Origin: Bryobacterales bacterium | GTDB lineage: Bacteria; Acidobacteriota; Terriglobia; Bryobacterales; Bryobacteraceae | Direction of reading: 5' to 3' | Length of the DNA: 45,703 nucleotides | Assembly: GCA_019261985.1 (NCBI GenBank) | Contig: JAFAQY010000092.1 | Span: 1 to 45,703 of the forward strand | Shown here: one piece after another, positions 1 through 7,942 of the stretch | Layout: every line of letters starts with the position of its first letter | Position numbering within the stretch: the first letter of the stretch is position 1 | Made by a program: the position numbers and the translations under genes | The notes under the pieces: model-generated | What the model was told of the DNA's origin: nothing | Seen by the model: the letters and a program-made list of their open reading frames with translations, nothing else | The model's database searches: none

Positions 1-84
1 TTGTTGGAAATGCCCGTCTACGCTGGATGCGTATTTGCGATTATTGGTGCATTCTCACGGGAAGTCAACAGGTATTTTTACTAG
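1..84 (+). other. Possible 3' end of a truncated plus-strand gene
   Basis: Frame 1 is open from the window edge to a TAG at 82-84 and would encode 27 residues ending in a hydrophobic, protein-like stretch (YAGCVFAIIGAF followed by SREVNRYFY). It could be the C-terminus of a gene entering from the left and converging on glgP. An open run of this length is also common by chance, so this is only a possibility. Confidence 0.2.
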
Positions 85-95
85 TATTCTAGTAA
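78..95. repeat. Perfect 7-bp inverted repeat downstream of glgP
   Basis: TTACTAG (78-84) and CTAGTAA (89-95) form a perfect stem with a TATT loop in an AT-rich patch between the glgP stop and the possible gene end on the other strand. There is no clear U-tract on the minus strand, so it is not a textbook intrinsic terminator. It may still act as a weak bidirectional stop or an mRNA 3'-end stabiliser. Confidence 0.35.
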
Positions 96-110
96 TTTCT
101 GAGCCGGCCG

Positions 111-2609
111 TTACCTGTACCACAAAATTTGCGAGCACTCCAACGGCGTCGCGGCCAACGTATGGTGCGGGATGATGCGGGGCGTGTAATCGCCGGCCGA
201 CCGCGCGGCTGGAACGGACGCCGTGTAACAGTGCGCGTTGGATGCGCCCACCAGCGGGGAGCAGCGTTCCATGTCGCGGATCTCCGCGCCGCCGCCATCC
301 TTTGCGTCGGCATAGAGTTGAACCCGGACGCTCTCCGGGTCTAAGCCATTCAAGTAGACCTGAACGTTGAAACGATGCTCGCCACCATCGGAGGCAACAT
401 CCACTTCCCCGAACCGGACGCGGCCCCAGTTTTCTTCCAAGGCTTGGCGCCACTGCATCAATTCCTGGACCTGAGCCAGATTGCTCGTCCGGTCGCAATA
501 CGCCTTGGCGCGCGCAAGATAATGCGTCTCCACGTACTCTCTCACGACTCGATTTGCCGAGAACTGCGGCGTCAGCCGCGCCATGCTGGCCCGCACGCGT
601 TTGATCCATTCGACGGGCACACCCGACGCGTCGCGGCCATAGAACATCGGAACAACCTGGCTCTCCAGCAGTGAATAAAGTTGTTTCCCCTCCTGCCGGT
701 CCCATTCCGGATCGGAGTCATGCTCGCGCCCGTCTCCAATGGCCCAGCCTACGTCCGGCGTGTACGCCTCAGCCCACCAGCCATCGAGTTCCGAAAGATT
801 CAGACCGCCGTTCACGAGCACTTTCATGCCGCTGGTTCCGCTCGCTTCCCATGGCCGCCTTGGCGTATTCAGCCACAGATCCACGCCGCGCACGAGGTGT
901 TCGGTCATCTGCATGTCGTAATCGGCCAAAAACACCACATGATGCCGCGCGGGCGAATGGCGGATGAACTGAATCCATTGCCGGATCATTTCCTGCCCAT
1001 CGTGGTCGGCGGGATGCGCTTTGCCCGCTAGCACAAGCTGAACCGGCCGCTCCTCATTCGTGAGCAGCCGCAATAACCGGTCTGGATCGTGCAGTAGCAG
1101 ATTGGGGCGTTTATATGTGGCGAACCGGCGTGCAAACCCGATGGTCAAGATGTCGGGGTCGAACAGCCGTTTTGCGAGCTCGATATCGGCGGACGGCGCG
1201 CCTTCGCCGGCAAGCTGGCGCGAAAGATAACTCCTGGCATAGGTAACCATCTGCGCCCGGCTCTTCGTGCGCATGGTCCACAGATTCGTGTCGGATACCG
1301 AGTCCAGCGCGGTGGCCAATTGCTCCAGATCCCCGCGCCAGCGCTCTTTGCCGCAAGCGGCGGTCCAGACATCGTCGGCCGCTTCCGAATCCCACGTTGG
1401 AACGTGCACGCCGTTGGTTACATACGTTACCGGAATCTCAGCTTCGGGCCAGCGTGGAAATAGAGGCTCGAATAATTTTCGGCTGACCGCGCCGTGAAGG
1501 CGGCTGACGCCGTTTACTGCGCCGCTGCCCCGGATCGCAAGATACGCCATGTTAAACGGCTCGGATTCATCTTCCGGATTCAACCGCCCCATCGCCATGA
1601 ATTGCTTAAACGGTATATGTAGCCGCTCCTCGGCATACCGGTGCATGCGGCGCTCCATCAGAGCCGGAAGAAAGCGGTCGAAGCCGGCCGCTACCGGAGT
1701 ATGGGTTGTGAATAGATTGCCTGCCCGGGTCGCGGTAAATGCAACGTCGAAGGGCAGCTTTTGTTCTTCCATAAAATCTCGCGCGCGCTCCAAAACGGCA
1801 AACGCCGCGTGGCCTTCATTCAGATGGCAAACTTCCGGCCGCAGGCCTAGCGCGCGCAGAACCCTCCACCCGCCAATTCCGAGAATGCGTTCCTGCTGCA
1901 AGCGCGTCTCCGGTCCGCCGCCGTAGAGCTCGGCGGTAAGGCCGCGATAACCGGGCAGATTCGCGGGGTCGTTTGAATCGAGCAAAAGCAACCGCACCCG
2001 CCCGACGCGCACCTCCCAACTGCGCAGCCAGATACGTGTGCCCGCCATGGCGATCGAAAACCTCAGCCATTCTCCGTTCGGCAGCCGCAGCGGAGAAATC
2101 GGCAACTGCGTCGGATCGTTGTAAGGATATAAGGCTTCCTGATTACCATCGTGATCGATGTGCTGCCGGAAATAACCTTGTTGATAAAGCAGCCCAATGC
2201 CATATACCGGAATACCCAAATCGTTAGCGGACTTGAGCTGATCGCCGGCCACATTGCCCAGTCCGCCCGAATAAATCGGAAGCGCGTCGCTGAGCATGAA
2301 CTCCATGCTGAAATACGCGACGGCGTTAATCGGCGAATTGGAATGCGCGTTCTGGAACCAGCGCGGATGTGTGTTGCGGTACTCGTAGTAGCGCAGCGTC
2401 TCTTCGAGCTTGTCGCGGAAGGCCGGATCCGCCAGACAACCGTCTAGACGTTCGCCGGAAATCGTCTGCAAAATAACCCACGCGTTGTGTGTGAGTGTCC
2501 ACAGCTCCGGGTCAAGGCGGGTCCATAGCTCGTCAGCGACGTGGTTCCACGACCAGCGGAGATCTAGAGCAAGATTGCGAAGTCCTGCCTTGAGTTGCTC
2601 GGCGTCCAT
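111..2609 (-). CDS. glgP: Alpha-glucan (glycogen) phosphorylase, GT35
   Basis: Glycogen phosphorylase removes terminal glucose from alpha-1,4-glucans with phosphate, giving glucose-1-phosphate in the cytoplasm. The 832-residue protein begins with the DUF3417-type segment of short bacterial phosphorylases (LRNLALDLRWSWNHV, about residues 10-25). It then carries the GT35 fold, with MEFMLSDALPIYSGGLG near residue 100. The PLP-lysine motif EASGTSGMK ends at about K596 and is followed by NGGLNLSELDGWWAEAY. A roughly 100-residue C-terminal beta-rich tail, absent from the second phosphorylase in this window, ends in WYR. The ATG at 2609 gives a natural N-terminus. It lies downstream of the heme operon, separated by about 145 bp of repeats, so it may have its own promoter. 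GT35 assignment is firm; the preferred glucan (glycogen or maltodextrin) is unknown. Confidence 0.95.
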   Translation of the reverse strand: MDAEQLKAGLRNLALDLRWSWNHVADELWTRLDPELWTLTHNAWVILQTISGERLDGCLADPAFRDKLEETLRYYEYRNTHPRWFQNAHSNSPINAVAYFSMEFMLSDALPIYSGGLGNVAGDQLKSANDLGIPVYGIGLLYQQGYFRQHIDHDGNQEALYPYNDPTQLPISPLRLPNGEWLRFSIAMAGTRIWLRSWEVRVGRVRLLLLDSNDPANLPGYRGLTAELYGGGPETRLQQERILGIGGWRVLRALGLRPEVCHLNEGHAAFAVLERARDFMEEQKLPFDVAFTATRAGNLFTTHTPVAAGFDRFLPALMERRMHRYAEERLHIPFKQFMAMGRLNPEDESEPFNMAYLAIRGSGAVNGVSRLHGAVSRKLFEPLFPRWPEAEIPVTYVTNGVHVPTWDSEAADDVWTAACGKERWRGDLEQLATALDSVSDTNLWTMRTKSRAQMVTYARSYLSRQLAGEGAPSADIELAKRLFDPDILTIGFARRFATYKRPNLLLHDPDRLLRLLTNEERPVQLVLAGKAHPADHDGQEMIRQWIQFIRHSPARHHVVFLADYDMQMTEHLVRGVDLWLNTPRRPWEASGTSGMKVLVNGGLNLSELDGWWAEAYTPDVGWAIGDGREHDSDPEWDRQEGKQLYSLLESQVVPMFYGRDASGVPVEWIKRVRASMARLTPQFSANRVVREYVETHYLARAKAYCDRTSNLAQVQELMQWRQALEENWGRVRFGEVDVASDGGEHRFNVQVYLNGLDPESVRVQLYADAKDGGGAEIRDMERCSPLVGASNAHCYTASVPAARSAGDYTPRIIPHHTLAATPLECSQILWYR

Positions 2610-2613
2610 GCGT

Positions 2614-2798
2614 TCAGCTTATCGCGCAGTATGGTGGGGCAGCTTGCCAAGCTGCGGCGGCTTGCCATGCTAAGCCGGCTGGTCTGGATGTGAGTAAGGT
2701 TCACCCGGCGGGTGTGCGGGTTCGCCTCAGCTTATCGCCATGGTGGGGCGCTTGCTAAGCCGCCTGGTCTGGATGTGAGTAAGGTTCACCAGGCGGGT
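2614..2798. repeat. Imperfect tandem duplication at the hemD-glgP junction
   Basis: A segment running from TCAGCTTATCGC through a GGTCTGGATGTGAGTAAGG core to GGCGGGT occurs at 2614-2713 and again at 2727-2798. The second copy lacks about 28 bp in the middle. The spacer (2711-2728) also carries an 18-bp copy of GGTGTGCGGGTTCGCCTC, which recurs at 2857-2874 inside hemD, where it encodes EANPHT. The structure looks like local duplication of the hemD 3' end. The second copy supplies the last codons and stop of cobA-hemD. Confidence 0.75.
2635..2676. repeat. REP-like double-hairpin element, degenerate copy
   Basis: GTGGG lead-in followed by the perfect palindrome GCAGCTTGCCAAGCTGC (2639-2655) and then a poorer second hairpin (CGGCTT paired with AAGCCG). 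It is one of four related elements in the window (others at 2792-2832, 15183-15223 and 40555-40595). Confidence 0.6.
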
Positions 2799-4287
2799 TG
2801 GCAACCCGCCGCAGGATGGCATCCTGCGCCACAATTGCCGCCACTAGGCCGTCTATGGTGTGCGGGTTCGCCTCCACGTCCACCTCCAACCCGCACTCGC
2901 CAATCGTCTTCGAAGTAATGGGGCCAATGGAGGCGATCTTAATCCCCTGCAGCGATCCCGGCTCAATGGCCTTTTCCAGATTCTTCACCGTTGATGAACT
3001 CGAAAATACGATCCAATGCGGATTCCGCGCCAGCACTTCCGCCGCGTGCTCCGCCAAATCCGCGGGAGGAACGGTGCGGTAGGCTTCCACCACATCCACG
3101 TGCGCGCCGCGCCGCGTCAGTTCAGTCGGCACCAAATCGCGGGCCACAGCCGCGCGGGGTAACAGAATGCGCCGTCCCGATAGACGCTCTTCCGTAAATG
3201 CCTCTACCAGACTTTCCGCAACATACTCCTGCGGCATCAAATCGACCTTCAAATGCAAAGCTTGAAGCGCCGCCGCCGTGGCCGGCCCGATCGCACATAT
3301 CTTCGCGCTCACGGCTCGCAAATCCCGATGCGAAGCATCCAGGCGCTCGATGAAAAACCTTACTCCATTCACGCTTGTGAAAATCAGCCAATCGTATGTT
3401 CTGATGCGCGCGATGGCGCGGTCGAGCGGAGTCGTATCGGCGGCAGGCTGGATCTCGATCGTAGGCAGCGAGATCGCCTCGGCGCCCAGTTCTTCCAAAG
3501 GCCGGGCAAGTTCCGCGGCCTGCCTGCGGTCGCGCGTCACGACGATGCGCTTCCCGAAAAGTGGAAGTCTTTCGAACCAATTGAACCGGTCGCGCAGCGA
3601 AACCACCTCGCCGATCACGATCGTCGCCGGCGGCTTTATACCTTTTTCCGCGGCCATCGCCGGCAATGTCGAAAGCGTGCCAACCAGCGTTTCCTGATCC
3701 GGCCGCGTGGCCCAGCGCACGATCATGGCGGGCGTATCCCGCGACCGTCCGGACGCGATTAGCTCGGCCGCGATCGCGGCGAAGTTCACCAGCCCCATGA
3801 ACAGGACGATAGTTTCCGTAGCGCCGACCTTCGCCCAGTCGATCGCCTCCACGCGATGGCCGGTCACGAAGGTAACGGCCGAAGTATGCTCGCGATGGGT
3901 TAGCGGAACTCCGGTATATGCCGCAAGCCCGAGCGCGGCCGTCACGCCCGGCACAATTTCGAACGGAATGCCCGCGTCCGCCAGTGCCTCCATCTCCTCG
4001 CCGCCGCGGCCGAAGATGAATGGGTCGCCGCCCTTAAGCCGCACCACGGTCCACCCGCGGCGCGCGCGATCGATCAACAGCCCGCTGATTTCCTGTTGGG
4101 ACATCTCATGCTTCGCGCGTTTTTTCCCGACGTAGATCCGTTCCGCGTGGGCAGGAGCATAATTCAGCAAACGCTCGTTCGCGAGGAAATCGTATAGGAG
4201 GCAATCGGCCGCTTCCAGCACGCGACGGCCTTTTAGCGTGATCAATTCGGGGTCGCCGGGTCCTGCGCCGACCAGGTAAACCTTCAT
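2755..4287 (-). CDS. cobA-hemD: Uroporphyrinogen-III C-methyltransferase / uroporphyrinogen-III synthase fusion
   Basis: This bifunctional tetrapyrrole enzyme closes hydroxymethylbilane to uroporphyrinogen III (HemD half) and methylates it with SAM to precorrin-2 (SUMT half), at the branch to siroheme and cobalamin. From the chosen ATG it has 510 residues. Residues 1 to about 245 are the SUMT domain (VGAGPGDPELITLKG, VRLKGGDPFIFGRGGEE, VPGVTAALGLAAYTGVPLTHR). From about 262 onward is HemD (RIVVTRDRRQAAELARPLEELGAE and later FSSSSTVKNLEKA). The ATG at 4287 overlaps the hemC TGA as ATGA; an in-frame extension to 4389 would run into hemC and is not SUMT-like. The last 20 or so residues come from a REP-like repeat and a local duplication and have no family counterpart. 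Confidence 0.93.
   Translation of the reverse strand: MKVYLVGAGPGDPELITLKGRRVLEAADCLLYDFLANERLLNYAPAHAERIYVGKKRAKHEMSQQEISGLLIDRARRGWTVVRLKGGDPFIFGRGGEEMEALADAGIPFEIVPGVTAALGLAAYTGVPLTHREHTSAVTFVTGHRVEAIDWAKVGATETIVLFMGLVNFAAIAAELIASGRSRDTPAMIVRWATRPDQETLVGTLSTLPAMAAEKGIKPPATIVIGEVVSLRDRFNWFERLPLFGKRIVVTRDRRQAAELARPLEELGAEAISLPTIEIQPAADTTPLDRAIARIRTYDWLIFTSVNGVRFFIERLDASHRDLRAVSAKICAIGPATAAALQALHLKVDLMPQEYVAESLVEAFTEERLSGRRILLPRAAVARDLVPTELTRRGAHVDVVEAYRTVPPADLAEHAAEVLARNPHWIVFSSSSTVKNLEKAIEPGSLQGIKIASIGPITSKTIGECGLEVDVEANPHTIDGLVAAIVAQDAILRRVANPPGEPYSHPDQAA
2792..2832 (-). repeat. REP-like double-hairpin element inside hemD 3' end
   Basis: Reads on the minus strand as GTGGC, hairpin 1 (GCAGGATGCCATCCTGC, 2811-2827) and hairpin 2 (GGCGGGTTGCCAACCCGCC, 2792-2810), both perfect palindromes around one central base. 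It lies in frame within the last codons of cobA-hemD and encodes the QDAILRRVANPPG region, which is not part of the HemD fold. Confidence 0.75.
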
Positions 4288-5192
4288 GCGGCGTAAACTT
4301 CGCTCAGAATCTCGCGCGCCCCTTCGCCGAGCAGCTGCTCCCCAACTTGTGCGCCAAGCTGAACCGGATCCATCCCCTTGGCATCGCACCGCAGAAGACG
4401 CGAACCATCGGGAGCAGCCACGATCGCATGCATGCGGATCACGTCACCTTCGAGAGTGGCATGGGCGCCCACGGGAACCTGGCAGCCGCCGCCGAGAGTG
4501 GAAAGCAGCGCACGCTCGGCTTCCACGGCGATGCGGGTTTGCACGTGATCCAGCTTCCGCGCGAGTTCCTGGGCGGGGCCGCTGTCGTCCCGGGTTTCGA
4601 TCGCGAGAGCGCCTTGCCCTACGGCGGGACACATGATCTCCACCGGAATGATTTGCCGGATTCGATCCTGCAATCCCAACCGCCGCAAGCCGGCAGCCGC
4701 TAGCACGATGGCATCGTATCGTCCCTCGTCCAACTTGCGCAGGCGAGTGTCGACGTTTCCGCGGAGCGTATCGATGATGAAATCGTTTCGGAACGCGCGA
4801 AGCTGCGCCGCACGGCGGAGGGAACTGGTGCCTATCATCGCTCCCTGCCTGGCAGACGAGAGAGAGCGGCCGTCTGCCCCGCTAATCCACGCGTCGCGCG
4901 CTTCCTCCCGTTCCGGAATCGCTGCAAGCGTTAACCCGGACGGCACAATCGCGGGCAGATCCTTCAGGCTGTGCACCGCGATATCGATTTCGCGCGCCAG
5001 CAGAGCCTCTTCGATTTCCTTGGTGAACAGCCCCTTTCCGCCGGCCTTCGCCAGCGGAACGTCCTGAATTTTATCGCCAGTGGTCTTGATTACCTCGATC
5101 CGCGTTTGCGCCCCGAGCGCATCCAGGGCGGCTGCGATATGCCGGGCCTGCCACAACGCCAGCGCGGAACCGCGCGAGCCAATTACGATCAT
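4284..5192 (-). CDS. hemC: Porphobilinogen deaminase (hydroxymethylbilane synthase)
   Basis: HemC polymerises four porphobilinogens to hydroxymethylbilane using a covalently bound dipyrromethane cofactor. The 302-residue length is typical. The N-terminus is GSRGSALALWQA, the catalytic Asp is D78 in HSLKDLP, the substrate Arg motif is GTSSLRR (121-127), and the cofactor cysteine is C237 in LGGGCQVPVGAH. The gene overlaps hemA upstream and cobA-hemD downstream by 4 bp each (ATGA), so it is translated as part of the hem operon and passes its unstable product directly to the HemD half of its neighbour. Confidence 0.97.
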   Translation of the reverse strand: MIVIGSRGSALALWQARHIAAALDALGAQTRIEVIKTTGDKIQDVPLAKAGGKGLFTKEIEEALLAREIDIAVHSLKDLPAIVPSGLTLAAIPEREEARDAWISGADGRSLSSARQGAMIGTSSLRRAAQLRAFRNDFIIDTLRGNVDTRLRKLDEGRYDAIVLAAAGLRRLGLQDRIRQIIPVEIMCPAVGQGALAIETRDDSGPAQELARKLDHVQTRIAVEAERALLSTLGGGCQVPVGAHATLEGDVIRMHAIVAAPDGSRLLRCDAKGMDPVQLGAQVGEQLLGEGAREILSEVYAA

Positions 5193-6448
5193 TCGGCCCC
5201 CAGCCTGAATAATCTTCGGATGAAGCTGTGGCTGGAAGAGTCGCCCGCCTGACGCCGCAGCTCGGCCATGGGCCCGTGCGCGATTTTATTCACAATGCCG
5301 CGGGTGATCGCTTCAATCGCTTCTTCCTGCTGCGCCGTCAGCTTGCCGAGCTTCCCGCGCTGGCGGTCGATTTCCCCTTTGCGCCACTGCTCGAACTGAT
5401 CCTGCAACACCGCGATGGTCGGCGCGGCTTCGCGCGTCTTCAGCCGCGTCATCATCCGGTTGACTTCCTCCTGGATGATGTCTTCGGCCTGCTGCGCAAC
5501 TTGATTCCGCCCGCGCAGATTCAAATCGACGACCTTGCCCAAATCGTCAATGTCGTACAGGAACACATTGTCGAGCTTCTGTACGCTCGGTTCGATATTG
5601 CGCGGCACCGCGATATCGATCAAAAGCATCGGGCGGTTGCGGCGCTTTTCGATGGCGTCCTTCACCTCAGCTTGCGTGACGATGTACCATGGCGAACCAC
5701 TGGAAGCCAGAAGGATATCGACATCGGGCAGCGCATCATGGAAATAATCGTAATCGACGACTTCACCGCCGACGATCTCCGCCAGCCCTTCCGCCCGTTC
5801 GCGCGTGCGGTTGGTGACGATGATTCTCGAAACCCCGGCCCGGCGCAGATGACGGGCGGCGCTCTCGGCCATCTTGCCGGCGCCCACGACCAGCACTTTT
5901 CGTCCTTGTAGCGAACCGAAGATGTCGCGCGCCAGCTCTACCGCCGCATAGCTTACCGAAACCGCGCTCTCTCCAATATCTGTCTCCGAGCGCACGCGCT
6001 TGGCTACATTGAATGCGCGCGTCATCACCAGATCGAGGAACCCGTTGAGGGTGCCCTTTTCCTTCGCCAGTGCGTAAGCGGATTTGAGCTGCCCCAGTAT
6101 TTGCGGCTCGCCGACGATCATCGAATCGAGGCTGGAGGCCACGCGAAACAAGTGCCGGATGGCGTCGGGTCCATCGAACCGGTACAGATACGGCGAAACC
6201 CAATTTCGTTCCACGTGCCGGGAGTCTGCAAGAAAGCTCTCGACTGCCGCTTCGGCATCCGCCTGCTCGTCGGCGGTGACCGCGACCTCTACGCGATTGC
6301 ACGTGGATAGGATCATGCCCTCATGCAGGCCCGGCTGGCGCGACAAGTCATCGAGCGCTTGCGGCAAAGCCTTTTCTTCAAACGCCAGCCGCTCGCGGAC
6401 CTCTACCGGCGCAGTGCGATGGTTCAAGCCGGTGAGCAGAAGCTTCAC
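5189..6448 (-). CDS. hemA: Glutamyl-tRNA reductase
   Basis: HemA makes glutamate-1-semialdehyde from glutamyl-tRNA with NADPH, the first committed step of the C5 heme route. With the GTG at 6448 the protein has 419 residues and starts KLLLTGLNHRTAPVEVRERL. The catalytic cysteine then falls at C50 in STCNRVEV, the same position as in Escherichia coli HemA. The NADPH Rossmann motif VLVVGAGKMAE and the helical C-terminal dimerisation region are present. The GTG overlaps the stop of the upstream membrane-protein gene as GTGA; an in-frame extension to 6607 would lie entirely inside that gene and is not HemA-like. It is coupled to hemC by an ATGA overlap. Confidence 0.96.
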   Translation of the reverse strand: MKLLLTGLNHRTAPVEVRERLAFEEKALPQALDDLSRQPGLHEGMILSTCNRVEVAVTADEQADAEAAVESFLADSRHVERNWVSPYLYRFDGPDAIRHLFRVASSLDSMIVGEPQILGQLKSAYALAKEKGTLNGFLDLVMTRAFNVAKRVRSETDIGESAVSVSYAAVELARDIFGSLQGRKVLVVGAGKMAESAARHLRRAGVSRIIVTNRTRERAEGLAEIVGGEVVDYDYFHDALPDVDILLASSGSPWYIVTQAEVKDAIEKRRNRPMLLIDIAVPRNIEPSVQKLDNVFLYDIDDLGKVVDLNLRGRNQVAQQAEDIIQEEVNRMMTRLKTREAAPTIAVLQDQFEQWRKGEIDRQRGKLGKLTAQQEEAIEAITRGIVNKIAHGPMAELRRQAGDSSSHSFIRRLFRLGAE

Positions 6449-7221
6449 GCCCACACCACCCAGGTAATCGCGGAACACAGGACGACGGCGATGGCCATGG
6501 CCGCGGCCTTGCGTCCTCGCCAACCGGCCGTTGTGCGCAGATAAAGCGTCGCCAGCAGCAGCGCCCAAGTCACCATTGAAATGGTGATGCGCGCGTCGCC
6601 AACCCACCGCGTGCCCGATCCCAGAAATACGACGATAATCGCCAGCGTGATAAATACGAAGGCGTATTCGAGGTAACGGCTGACCAGATTATCGAGCGTC
6701 GCCAGCGCCGGCAATTTTTCCAAAATGCGCGTGGATTTCTTCGTTTTCAGGTTATGTTCCTGAACCAAATAGAACACGCTTGCCGCGGCCATGATCGCGA
6801 GCGCCGCGTATCCGGCAAGCACCAATACGATATGCAGCGCCAGCCAGGTATCCCTTGCCCCGTTCAGAATGGGCACGGGGCGCTCCATGGCCGCGACCAG
6901 CGTCATGACGAAAACCAAAGGAAAATGCGCGACGGCGGTGGACGCGAACTGGTACCGCCACTCTACCGCCAGAAACAGCACGGCGATGAGAAACGCGCAC
7001 AAGCTCAGGGTCTGGAAGAAATTATCAACCGGGATATGCCCGGCCGCCATTCCCAGATCCACAATTGCGACGCCGTGCAGGATCGCGCCAACCCGGAAAG
7101 CCCCCCGCGCGAGCGGGTACAGTCCAGCCCGCTTGCGAATCAGCGCCAGCATGGAATGCACCAGCCCCACCGCATAAAAACACACCGCGATCCGGAGCCA
7201 GAAGATGCTGGTTGAAACCAT
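6445..7221 (-). CDS. CcsA/HemX-type cytochrome c assembly membrane protein
   Basis: The 258-residue integral membrane protein has about eight hydrophobic segments and belongs to the CcmC/CcsA/HemX superfamily, whose members handle heme at the membrane during cytochrome c maturation or modulate HemA. Conserved-looking histidines sit near the ends of membrane segments (GLVHSM, LHGVAI, LALHIVL), and the C-terminal half has the typical ALAIMAAASVFYLVQEHNLK segment. The full tryptophan-rich WWD motif of true heme handlers is not evident, so a HemX-like role linked to hemA is as likely as a cytochrome c synthetase role. It is the first gene of the hem operon and overlaps hemA by 4 bp. Confidence 0.75.
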   Translation of the reverse strand: MVSTSIFWLRIAVCFYAVGLVHSMLALIRKRAGLYPLARGAFRVGAILHGVAIVDLGMAAGHIPVDNFFQTLSLCAFLIAVLFLAVEWRYQFASTAVAHFPLVFVMTLVAAMERPVPILNGARDTWLALHIVLVLAGYAALAIMAAASVFYLVQEHNLKTKKSTRILEKLPALATLDNLVSRYLEYAFVFITLAIIVVFLGSGTRWVGDARITISMVTWALLLATLYLRTTAGWRGRKAAAMAIAVVLCSAITWVVWA

Positions 7222-7310
7222 TCTTTTTCATCTTACGACCTTCCCCTGTTTGGTTTGCCCTTGCGCTCCCGGGTCAGCCGTGACCGTACGGGACCAACGG
7301 TCCGCGGTAT
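7222..7310 (-). promoter_or_regulatory. Intergenic leader of the hem operon
   Basis: This 89-bp spacer separates the flavin-reductase gene from the hem operon, both on the minus strand. It holds a short perfect inverted repeat GGACC-AAC-GGTCC (7291-7303) just after the upstream stop, with no U-tract. It must also hold the hem operon start signals unless transcription reads through. I could not identify a convincing -35/-10 pair. Confidence 0.3.
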
Positions 7311-7934
7311 TTAGGATGACAGCCGCGGACGGGCCATCTCAAAGCGCTCCCGCGTCCGCGTATACCCTGTTCCGCCCATGCGCCCGATGGCGCGGAGCTT
7401 CTCGGGGTCGATGCGAAAATTCTGAACCATCGAGGCGTCCACATGGAACCGGACCACCTCGCCGAAAACCACGCTTCCGCCCGCTGGACGCGTGCTCACG
7501 TCCACGATTTGAATCACCTTGCATTCCATGTTCACAGGCGATTCCAGCACGCAAGGCGGTTTGACCAACTCGCTCGCAGCGGGCGTCAGCCGCGCGATCG
7601 CGAATTCGTCCACTTCAGGCGGGTAGTCGCCCGAAGTTAGATTCATCTGTTCCGCAATGGCCTCCGTCACAATGTTGACGACAAATTCTCCGGTCGCGCG
7701 AACGTTCGCCAGCGTGTCCTTTTCGGGGCGGCGCGCGCCAGACGCGAATAGAACCACCGGAGGCTCGCTACAAACCGCGTTAAAGAAACTGAAGGGCGCC
7801 AGATTGTACACTCCCTCCGGAGAGATCGTCGAAATAAAGCCGATCGGCCGCGGCACGATCGCTCCGATCAGGAGCTTGTAAGCATCGGCCGGCGCATGCG
7901 CAGCCGGATCGATCGCGAGTTTGGTTTCAACCAT
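7311..7934 (-). CDS. Flavin reductase-like (FMN-binding) domain protein
   Basis: The 207-residue protein is of the flavin reductase-like split-barrel family. These bind FMN and often act as NAD(P)H:flavin oxidoreductases or as partners of monooxygenases. Typical features are the N-terminal AYKLLIGAIVPRPIGFISTIS, NLAPFSFFNAVCSEPPVVLF and GEFVVNIVTEAIAEQMNLTSG. The ATG at 7934 is preferred because the in-frame extension to 8081 overlaps the phosphorylase upstream and has no family similarity. It sits 8 bp after the phosphorylase stop, so co-transcription is likely. The true partner and substrate cannot be read from the sequence. Confidence 0.85.
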   Translation of the reverse strand: MVETKLAIDPAAHAPADAYKLLIGAIVPRPIGFISTISPEGVYNLAPFSFFNAVCSEPPVVLFASGARRPEKDTLANVRATGEFVVNIVTEAIAEQMNLTSGDYPPEVDEFAIARLTPAASELVKPPCVLESPVNMECKVIQIVDVSTRPAGGSVVFGEVVRFHVDASMVQNFRIDPEKLRAIGRMGGTGYTRTRERFEMARPRLSS

Positions 7935-7942
7935 AGTCGGGG

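Noticed and set aside
7291-7303. Intrinsic terminator after the flavin-reductase gene
   Set aside because: The 5-bp stem is short and no U-tract follows on the minus strand.
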